The notes beneath the pieces were generated by a model. The model searched no databases. It worked only from the letters and a program-made list of their open reading frames with translations, and was not told the DNA's origin. A stretch of DNA of 64,000 bases from Enoplolaimus lenunculus (taxonomy: Eukaryota; Nematoda; Enoplea; Enoplida; Thoracostomopsidae): the NCBI GenBank assembly GCA_030248215.1, contig JASANG010000534.1:62001-126000 (forward strand), read 5' to 3'. Made by a program: the position numbers and the translations under genes. Position 1 is the stretch's first letter, and every line of letters starts with the position of its first letter. This document shows, piece by piece, positions 55,997 through 64,000 of the stretch.

Positions 55997-56290
55997 GGCT
56001 CTCGAGCCAGATGGGGCTCTGCCGTCTTGTGGAGATTTTGCACTGCGCATATATGTTTGAATTCTTAAACACTGCTCACAGGATATATGTTGCTCGTATA
56101 TTATTGCATTTAATTGTTCATAGTATACTCTATGCTTAAGAGGATTATAGATACTAACTGAAATTTTTTCCATTAATTAACATGGAACAAAACTGTATTG
56201 TTTAAACGATAGTTTGGGCGCTGGTAGGGATGTACAAAGACGCACAATTGCACAGTAGGCTCAAGTTTAGTCTTAGGATCTCAGATTTAA

Positions 56291-56585
56291 GCCCCATTCA
56301 CACGTGCAAGTTTTTGCAGCGAGAACTCGCAGCTGCAACATGCGCGAAATAATTGCAGCTGCAAGTATTTTCAAAGGAACATTCCAAATGACCAAGTAAA
56401 CTTCAGGTGCAAGAAATTCAAGCGATTTGTAACTGCATTCACAGGTGTGAATTAAATTCAATAGCAAGAATTCCAGTGAATAATTTGCAGCTGCAAGAAC
56501 TTCAACACTGCTTTGTGACCAAACTTGCGCGTGAAAGGTACACATGCAAGATTTTGCTGCAAAAATTTGTTCGGGTGAATAGTGC
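56291..56585. mobile_element. Family Q MITE
   Basis: TTTAA|GCCCCATTCACACGTGCAAG on the left, TTCGGGTGAATAGTGC|TTTAG on the right. Interior as in 57104-57400. Confidence 0.8.
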
Positions 56586-57103
56586 TTTAGGTTTAGGCTC
56601 AGTAGCCAGGCCCCTGTAGTTAACATGAGACAAAAATGTCTTTATTTCATGGTAGTTTTGGAGCCGGCAGGTATGTGCAAAGAGGTGCATCTGTACACTC
56701 CCTTTCCAGTTGAATTAGAATTTAATCATTCGCTTGGATATTTCATTTAACTTTAGCGAATTTAAACATTTTGACTTGCCCGAAAATGCAGTGGTTGCAG
56801 AAAGTCAAGCTTTTCCCACATGTAAAACGCAGTTTTATAATATTCGGCCCCACAACAGCAAATATTCTGTATCCGGTAATTTTATACGCGATACTGAAAC
56901 TTCAGACAGATATCGGTTTACTGCCGGATTTTAAACCGGAGGCGGATATTTGGTCGCGGCCTATCAGTACACCGCAACACCAGTGGATCATACTTGGCCA
57001 CTTATACCCAATATGCTGGAATTGGAATACCCGTCTTGTTGAGGACACAAAAACTTTATATTAACTCAAAGATTCACCATCGCAACCTTCCATTTTAATT
57101 TAA

Positions 57104-57400
57104 GCCCCATTCGCACGTGCAAGTTTTTGCAGCGAGAACTCGCAGCTGCAACTTAAACGAAATACTTTGCAGCTGCAAGTATTTTCAAAGGAACATTCCG
57201 ATTGACCAATCAAACTGCAGGTGCAAGAAATTCAAGCCATTTGTAATTGCATTCACATGTGCAAATTAAATAAAATAGCATGAATTCCAGTGAATAATTT
57301 GCAACTGCAAAAACTTCAAAGCTGCTTTGTGACTAAACTTTGCGTGTGCAGGTTGCACGCGCAAGTTTTTGCCGCAAAAACTTGCACGTGTGAATAGGGC
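57104..57400. mobile_element. Family Q MITE, reference copy with TTAA duplication
   Basis: 297 bp, GCCCCATTCGCACGTGCAAG to CTTGCACGTGTGAATAGGGC, with TTAA immediately outside both ends (57100-57103 and 57401-57404). TTAA targets are used by piggyBac and Kolobok elements. The ends do not match the piggyBac element at 27136, so this belongs to another lineage. The interior is full of GCAGCTGCAAG palindromes. Confidence 0.88.
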
Positions 57401-57450
57401 TTAATACTTTGTATATATTCAACATCTTTTTAAAATCTTATAATTTTAAA

Positions 57451-57682
57451 GCTCGAACTTGCACTTGCAAGTTTTGTCCAAAATCCCGTTCGAAAAACTT
57501 GCAGCTGCAAATAATTCATTAAAAATCAAAGCTGTGAATTTAGTTCACACGTGTGAATAACAATCAAGTTCAATGAATTTATTGTATCCGCTTTCTCATT
57601 GGCTGATGAAAAACTGCAAGTTCTGCGTGCAATTCGCAGCAGCAAGTTCTTGCAGCAAAAGCTTGCACGTGGGAATAGTGGC
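57451..57682. mobile_element. Family Q MITE, diverged subtype
   Basis: TTTAAA|GCTCGAACTTGCACTTGC to CTTGCACGTGGGAATAGTGGC|TTAA. It shares the ends and AACTTGCAGCTGC motifs but little of the interior with the reference copy. Confidence 0.7.
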
Positions 57683-57928
57683 TTAAGCAAAGTTTTTATT
57701 TTGTAACCCTAAACTTATTGTTTAGCTACGTTTGTAAGTTTTTATTCTATTTTTATTTCTGTAAGACTTACGCAGATATGAACGCGTTATCGAAACGTTT
57801 TCTGAAATAAAAGTATAAAATATATACATGAAAAATTGTTATTCAAAATGGACTGGTCGTATGCAAACAAATAGGCAAATTACTTAAATAATTCAGGTTA
57901 AGACACCGATTAAGCAAACAGTTGCATA

Positions 57929-58260
57929 CACTGCAAAAACTGGTGAGTCAAATTGACTCTCTCTGAAATAGGCTCTACGGGACTACACAAACTGAGTCAA
58001 ATTCCACTCCGCCAGAGTCCAATTCGAAACAGGCTCTACGGGACTACAGGAACTGAGTCTAATTCCACTGCGCCAGAGTCCAATTTGAAACAGCCTCGGC
58101 TGTACGGGACTACACAAACTGAGTCAAATTCGACTCCGCCAAAGTCAAACGTACGTGCGACTGAGTGAGTCAAATTTGACTCTGACGGAATCTAATTTGA
58201 CTCAGTTTGTGTAGAGTCTATTTCGGAGATAGTTAAATTGACTCCGCATTTTTCGTAGTG
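57929..58260. mobile_element. Family D MITE with TA duplication and internal tandem block
   Basis: TA|CACTGCAAAAACTGGTGAG at the left, CATTTTTCGTAGTG|TA at the right. The inner arms GTCAAATTGACTCTCTCTG and GGAGATAGTTAAATTGACTC are inverted. The block CTCTACGGGACTACA-AACTGAGTC recurs three times, making it longer than the 206-bp copy at 20577. Confidence 0.8.
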
Positions 58261-58593
58261 TATGTTAACATTTGCAGGATTTGTTATTTGAACAAAGTAC
58301 GTAAAGTACATTTTCATACGCTGAATCATAAAACGTTTGGCGGAAAGTGAGCTTATAAAATGAAAAATCATTAAACTGCTACATTATCGGTAAAGTATAG
58401 AATAAATGTGAACAGGTGACAAAAATTGTGGCGAAAATGCAACATGAAAACCAAATTGTGTATTTTGTAACTTTTAACGGATCGAAATGTTTACTAAACA
58501 CGTTTTTAAAAACGGCAAAATGTCAACAGCCAAAACTAAATCTTCCCCGTAGGAAAATCCTCGATCCGCCACTGTTGCTTAGTCAGCAACTTG

Positions 58594-58817
58594 CACCGGC
58601 GGATCAAGAAATTTCTGACGAGGGATCAGGATGGCAAATGTTGTAAACCGCAAAAATTGTAAGGTAGAGACCTTATCATTTTGTCACCAAAACATTTTTC
58701 TGATGGAAAACATTGCAACATAACGACCTTATCATGTTATCACTAAAAAATTTCTGTATCACAAAAATTTTTTGAGGGGAACGTACATCCCCCCGCCCCC
58801 CTCTGGATCCGCTAGTG
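58594..58817. mobile_element. hAT MITE (CACCGGCGGATC / GGATCCGCTAGTG)
   Basis: 224 bp. Flanks GCAACTTG (58586-58593) and GCCACTTG (58818-58825) match at 7 of 8. Inside, ACCTTATCATTTTGTCACC and a close repeat of it occur. A fragment of the same family lies near 25930-26030. Confidence 0.75.
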
Positions 58818-58954
58818 GCCACTTGTGCCGTGTCTTCGCCCCCGCACTACACTCTGTACTTTAGCGCATGCACTGAGAGTGGCTCGATTGCAAATTAGGT
58901 GCTACACAAATTTGAAAATGTGACTTCAAAATTTAACCGTTTTCTTACTATAAA

Positions 58955-59090
58955 GCTCCATTCACACGTGTAAGTTTTTGCAGCAAGAACTCGCAGCCAC
59001 AAACTTTAAAAAACTTTTTGACCAAAAGTTGCAGACGCCAGTTGCACCTGCAAGTTCTTACTGTCAAAAAATTTGCACGAGTGAATAGGG
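58955..59090. mobile_element. Family Q MITE, internally deleted
   Basis: GCTCCATTCACACGTGTAAG to TTGCACGAGTGAATAGGG, with only about 136 bp left. The centre is missing. Confidence 0.75.
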
Positions 59091-59409
59091 TTTAGTCGTG
59101 ACCGCCAGACTTTTGACTGGTCAAAAGTGTTTAATGTTACCAAGCGCGGATATACAAATGCATAAGCAATATTTGATATAACCTCATTTATAAGCTATTG
59201 CTAGCGAGTGTAGCGTGCCTTAAAATGTTTTTGGACTCCCTGAGGATCCTGTTGGGGTTTTATGGAGCCTGTGACACTGCCTTTTGACGAAAATTACCTT
59301 TCCTGAAAAAATTCAGCGGTTTTTCAGGTACGACTTTTCAGGCAGAGCACAAGTTTTCTACGCGTTGAAGGGGTTGAGCTTTTGCCCCCCCCCCCACAAA
59401 GCAACTTAC

Positions 59410-62354
59410 ACATCACGGGTAAGTTGTGGCGTTCGTGCAGCGTTTAGTTTCGCGTCCGCCCACGCGTTTGCAATGTCGACATCTTTTTTGGCAACAAATT
59501 CCATAAATCCACTGAATGACGACGATTTCAATGGCGGCCCTGAGCGGCGTTCGATGAGCCCGGGTGGGACTGACGTCCCACGGGTGGCTTGGATCCAAGG
59601 ACCCATATGACCGCTGATGCTTGAACGGTTGAGTGCGTCGCTGGTCAAACCAACGCCATCTATTCGTGACGTCAGTTGCGATCGGCTGCGTCGTGTGATG
59701 CTCGCGCTCCGAGCACGTCCGCGTGGTGTAACACGAGCGTCTCGCGACGACGATGACGTCATATCACGCAATGACGCAACTATGGCGTCACCGTGACGAG
59801 TGGCGCGTTTTGTTGCCGCATCAACGCACCAACGTTCAACGCGAGCGAACGCACCCGTCGCGATGACGTCATCGAAGTGTTTCAGTGTGTCTGAAGGCGG
59901 TTTGCCGACGACACCGATAGTGTGTTCGCCGGCAAGACGCTGATATTTGACCTCTGGTCGTAACGCGACACGACTTACAGCGACGTACGTTTCGTCGAGA
60001 CGTCGCGTCATGGATGCGCCGCCGACGCCAGACGACATTGCCGGCGCTGATGACGTTTGACTAGCAACCGCAGGTGCCCAGCTTGAGTAGACGCCACTGG
60101 CACGGAGCAGTTTAAAGTGTGTCATTGATTGAGACGCAACTGTTTCGGTTAACAGCGGATGAAATTGTCGCTGGACCGACTCAAGTGACGCACGGCTGTT
60201 ACGCGACGAAGTCGGACGTCTCGTCTTGGCATCTGGTTCGTTGGATGTGTCGTCAACTGGCGGTGGTTGTTTAGGTTTAGGCTCAGGTTTGGATATTGGT
60301 TCGTTCGGTTGTTGCGCTGACACCGTATGGTTGCTGGCGAAACGGTCTGGTCGAGATGATTGAGCAATATTGGAAATTTGGCCAGAGTCTGTTGTCGCGA
60401 AGGTGTTGTTCTTGTCATCTTTTCGTTCACATTTAGAATCCGATTTCTGGTCGAGTTTAGCTTCAGGTTTAGACTCAGGCTTAGGTTCAGGTTTAGACTC
60501 AGGCTTAGGTTCAGGTTTAGACACAGGCTTAGGTTCAGGTTTAGGCTCTTGTGTAATCTGAGATTTTGATTTTGAGCTCGATTCATCTGGTGATTCCAAA
60601 GGTTTTGTGTGTTTAGATTTTATCGACTCGTTTGTGCGCTTCGAAATAGGTTCGTCATTTTTCGCTCCCATCTTTGGTGTCACTTTCACAGCTTCCGGTT
60701 CAGGTTTAGGTTTAGATATGGTCTCAACCTTTTTCTGCTCAGGCGTACTGCCTTTCTGATCGCGACTAAATTCTGGTTTGAAATCTGGTTGAGTTCCGGC
60801 AGTCTCAGTAGGTTTAGGCTCAAGCTTAGGTTGAGGTTCTGTCGAAGATTTTGGCAGTCGTGCAGATTTGTCTTCAATCTTTGCTGGAGTCACATCGTTG
60901 ACTTTGGACGTTTCCTTGCCAGATGTGGGTGGTTCTGGTTTAATATCTGGTTTTGGTTCCATCGCGAGGTTTGTTGGCCCCGCAGCAGAGGCTTTCATAA
61001 TCTGGTTTTTAGTTTGTACCACTTCAGTTGGCAAATCTTCTGATTTAGGCTTCAATTCAGGCTCTGTGGTGCCGGGTCCCCGATCATTCTTTGTCTCTGT
61101 TACTGCTGGCGTAATGGTGTCTTTATTGGGTTTAGTGGCAAGAGTTATTTCCGGTTCATCTTGTTTTAGTGTTGATGGCTCGATTTCCGGTTTAAGCTGA
61201 GATTCCACCTCCGGTTTCATTTTTTCTTCTTTTTCCGGCTGGTTATCGGTTGCTTGTACTGGTTCTTGGCTTTCTACCAATTTTGACACGATTTCTGGCG
61301 ATTTTTCTTGATGATTTGTTACATTTGTCGTTTCGATTGTTTTTTCTGTCGGCTTTTGAGAGTTCTTGTTGGTCGCGTTGCCCTCCGCCAGTTTATCACT
61401 TTGCTTTTTGTGCTTTTCGTGATTGTCTTGTTGCTTTTCGTCTTCTTTTACAGCGTCAGCGGTTGCAGTTTCCGCATTCGCTTTGATTTCGAGCTCTCTT
61501 GGTGCGTTGTCTTTATTCAAGTTATCCGCATCGTCTGTTGCAACTTGATTCGTTTCATCCTTGTTGAGTTGTTGTTCTTCCGTTGCTGGTTCATCGTTTT
61601 TTATTTCGTTCTTTGCATCTTCTGGGGTTGTTTCTTTCTTTGTGAGTTCTGACGTTACTTCGTTCTTCGTGTCTTCTGGCAGTTCTTCAGCGATAAATTC
61701 ATCTTCTTCGCCAACAATATCAGCAATTTCACCTACTTGATCTTCAGTTCTATCGTCGTCTACGTTTCCTCCGTCATCCCCTCCACTGTCGCCTTTCGAC
61801 GCTTCAGCTTCGTCTTTGCTGTTGTTCTGTTCATCATCGTTCGCTGGTTTGTCGTCCATTGCGTTGTTTTGGTTTTCGTCTAAGTCTTCGTTTTGTTTGT
61901 CTGTCGCATCGATGCCGTTCATCAAAATCGCTTCTTCAGCCTGACGTTGTTCGTTCCTCATGTTCGTATGCTCCTCAGCGCCGTTGTTTGTGTTTTTAGT
62001 CTTTGTTTCGTCGCCGTCTTTTGACGCTCCTGCTTCTCCAACGTCTTTGATTTTGGCATCCCAGTCGGCGTCTTCTTTTATCTTCTGGTCTTTGGCGGCG
62101 TCTTTGTTCTTGTTGACGTCGCCATTGACGTCATCGTCACCCATTGAACTCGCTTCATACTCGACGTCATCTTCCATTTCAATAGCGGTGACAATCTCAG
62201 CACCTGTTGTCGTCGTCGCAGTCGACGGCAACGCGTCGATGTCCGTCGTTGCATTTGTCACAACCGTCGCAGACACAACTCGGCCGTCATCGACGAAGTC
62301 GTCGACGACGCCGTTCTGTTGTGTTGAATCGGTGTCGACAGCTGGAGTTGACAT
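59410..62354 (-). CDS. First coding exon (2.9 kb) of an unrecognised large disordered protein
   Basis: Start ATG at 62354 is the first after an in-frame TAA at 62416-62418. The exon runs 981 codons plus two bases to donor CGTGATGT|GTAAGTTG. Residues about 50-330 are acidic (Asp, Glu, Asn, Lys). About 330-720 is Lys/Glu/Pro-rich, with a KPEPKPESKPEPKPES tract near 600-645. About 730-981 is Ser/Arg/Thr/Ala-rich, with VSRVALRPEVKYQRLAGEH and FSGFMEFVAKKDVDIANAWA as the most ordered-looking pieces. There is no signal peptide, membrane segment or domain that I can name. The coding region is much GC-richer than its flanks. Exons at 54514 and 52830, and probably 49152, continue it; the end is not in view. 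An acceptor-like TGTGTTTCAG near 62442 hints at a 5'-UTR intron. Confidence 0.85.
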
Positions 62355-62596
62355 CGAGTAAGCGGCTGACGAAGACGAGGCGACACTTGCACAAATGAGC
62401 GGATTGCTTGAGCTTTATTGTTCGATCGAGATATACTACTGAAACACAATTCAAAATTTGAATCCGTGTAACGTATTTCATTCGCCTTGAAATAGCCAAG
62501 GGTCAACCAGCGGCGTTGTCTCTGGGGTGACAGCGGCAACCATTTTCACGACCAAAAAAATGTGACATACGAGCGAAAACATTTGAAACAATATTC

Positions 62597-62780
62597 GGCC
62601 AATGTTACTATAAGCGGCGTAACTGTAGATTAAGCGAATTCCTAAGCCTAAGCCTAAGCGTTGCTAAAAATGAGTTCCTAAGCCTAAGCTTAACCCTAAA
62701 CAAAAAAGTAATCTAGAATCTAAACCTACTCTTTTATACATCCGCCAGAAACCTGGACGCCTCTTAAAGTAACATGGGCC
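62597..62780. mobile_element. Family B MITE upstream of the gene start
   Basis: GGCCAATGTTACTATAAGCG to TCTTAAAGTAACATGGGCC, with flanks CAATATTC and GAAAATTC (6 of 8). It lies about 245 bp upstream of ATG 62354, within the likely promoter or 5'-UTR region. Confidence 0.85.
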
Positions 62781-62942
62781 GAAAATTCAATGAAAAAATG
62801 ATCAAGTCCGCTTGCCTACAAATTACTAAAATTGTGTTTGGCTTAGCGCTGTCGGTATATATACACGGTAAGTGTATGTAAAGCAATTACATTGCCATAC
62901 ATGTACCTACACATATGCTGGTATAAGAAGTTGTTCCAATGA

Positions 62943-63012
62943 CCACATGGTGTAGTAGTAGCATGTTTGACTCAAGTGCAAGAAAGCCGAGGTTCGATTC
63001 CCGGTCTGGTCC
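62943..63012 (+). tRNA. tRNA-like sequence, probably a SINE head or tRNA pseudogene
   Basis: GACCACA ... TCTGGTC can pair as an acceptor stem (6 of 7). There is a D-arm-like TGGTGTAGTAGTAGCAT (poor A box) and a T arm CCGAGGTTCGATTCCCGG with a good B box. One fold of the middle gives anticodon CAA (Leu), but no long variable arm is present, as a tRNA-Leu would need. Mismatches in three stems argue against a working tRNA. Confidence 0.4.
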
Positions 63013-63233
63013 TTAATTTGGTGCATAACTTCGAACAGGAGTCATGCGGACCGTGTACTTCCGACAAGAGTGAGTTTCGCTCGGGAGGTTTGTTGTTCTT
63101 TACATTGGCCCACCGCTCTGTGTTGCACCCACGCATATGTGGTTCCCGATTGGTGGATCCGCTGCTACGTCCTTGGTCTCGCTCCCGAGGGTGCAACAAA
63201 ATATATCTAACGACATTTTGTTCAGTACCCTGA

Positions 63234-63452
63234 GCCCGTATTCTCGAAAGTATGTAGCATCTATCACCAGTTGGTGATAAGTCCTGTAACTTTGAAACCA
63301 GCGCATGGCGAGGTTTGAAATTCAGCACAGTGTTCGCGTTTAATTTGCCCACCATCTGTAGCAGTTTTGAGATTTGCAACTGCATATGTTCGTTAGTTTG
63401 AAAACCTATCGCTAATTGATGATAGGTGCTATACGCAGTTGAGAATATGGGC
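63234..63452. mobile_element. Family P element with possible 5-bp duplication
   Basis: GCCCGTATTCTCGAAAG to TTGAGAATATGGGC, flanked by CCTGA on both sides (63229-63233 and 63453-63457). Arms of about 50 bp include AGCATCTATCACCAGTTGG and its mirror. Confidence 0.78.
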
Positions 63453-63469
63453 CCTGATTAGAGCCAAAG

Positions 63470-63697
63470 GGACCATATTCTCAAATGCGTATAGTACCTA
63501 TCGCCAGTTAGCGATAGACTTTCAAACTGACGAACTACAATAGTTGCGAATTTCAAAGTAAGCACAGTAGTAAGAACGCATCAAATGCGAAAAACGTATG
63601 CTTAAAATTTTGAACCTCACCATACACTGGTCGAAAAGTTACAAAACCTATCATCAACTGGTATATTAGGTGCAACGAACATTTGAGAATACGGGCC
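63470..63697. mobile_element. Family P element in opposite orientation to its neighbour
   Basis: GGACCATATTCTCAAATGCG to CATTTGAGAATACGGGCC. It is the reverse complement of the copy 17 bp to its left, so the two form a large imperfect palindrome. Confidence 0.78.
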
Positions 63698-64000
63698 CAG
63701 ACTCCAAAGAAGGATGTTATATTTAAGTGGGGTGACACAGTCGCTAATAGTCATTTTAGACGCAACACAACGTATACTAAAAGATTCAAGCATGAAGGGT
63801 AATAGAAAAATGCTTACGGTACTTGAAACGACAGACAATAAAAACTGTTCAAATTAATAGATTTTAGTTTTTTTCAACGAATATACCGAAAACGAGCGGA
63901 TTTTAAGCTAAATAATTAGCTTAAATCGTATAGAATGAGGTGGGCGATAATAATAATAATAATTATTATTATTATTCCGTGTATTTTCCTGCATTCCCGT

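Noticed and set aside
60609-62361. Several plus-strand frames of 60-144 codons (Phe/Arg/Leu-rich)
   Set aside because: They are antisense shadows of the 2.9-kb exon. The minus frame is continuous for 981 codons and ends at a strong donor that splices in phase.
1440-62700. TTAGGC arrays as a chromosome end or true telomere
   Set aside because: The hexamers are degenerate, lie on both strands and sit inside inverted-repeat elements with target duplications.
62943-63012. Functional tRNA-Leu gene
   Set aside because: Mismatched stems, a weak A box and no long variable arm. A SINE head or pseudogene is more likely.
1-64000. LTR retroelements, autonomous LINEs or Polintons
   Set aside because: No reverse transcriptase, integrase, capsid or long terminal repeat signature was seen in any frame or repeat pair.

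Overview
The window is nuclear DNA from an animal. It is AT-rich, with genes split by GT-AG introns and most of the sequence made of small non-autonomous DNA transposons, SINEs and satellites. The species cannot be fixed from the sequence. A clear netrin gene shows it is a metazoan, and the density of MITEs (small non-autonomous terminal-inverted-repeat elements) suits a repeat-rich invertebrate. I saw no LTR element, no autonomous LINE, no rRNA and no CRISPR array.

Two host genes run leftward on the minus strand. (1) 13080 down to 9207 holds the first three coding exons of a netrin: signal peptide, laminin N-terminal domain and first laminin-EGF module. The rest of the gene must lie beyond the left edge. 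(2) 62354 down to about 49152 holds an unrecognised gene. It opens with a 2.9-kb exon encoding an acidic, then Lys/Glu/Pro-rich, then Ser/Arg-rich disordered protein. Three exons of about 200 nt (54514-54709, 52830-53030 and, less surely, 49152-49350) follow, and their splice sites and reading phases fit together. Everything else is intergenic or intronic repeat.

Repeat families, named here for use in the entries. A and B: hAT-like MITEs with GGCC-starting inverted ends, 8-bp target duplications and an internal array of degenerate TTAGGC hexamers. T: MITEs with CACTGTAAATTCCAGTGAG ends and TA duplications. P: elements with long inverted arms starting GGGCCC-TATTCTCAAATG. Q: elements with GCCCCATTCACACGTGCAAG ends and TTAA duplications. 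C, D, E and G: further inverted-repeat families. Several hAT elements with CAGGG/CAGTGG ends are also present, as is one decayed 2.4-kb piggyBac transposon (27136-29552), a Harbinger-like element nested inside an A element (42395-43292), and a tRNA-related SINE family. Satellites include a 36-bp array of about 70 units inside one A element (45.6-48.1 kb), six near-identical 131-bp units (17467-18253), and several shorter arrays.

The most striking observations are these. One B-family MITE landed exactly on a 5' splice site, so its 8-bp target duplication is the splice donor itself. The A and B MITEs act as carriers that spread telomere-like hexamer arrays, one of which has grown into a 2.5-kb satellite. 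Nested insertions let target-site preferences be read directly from the sequence.
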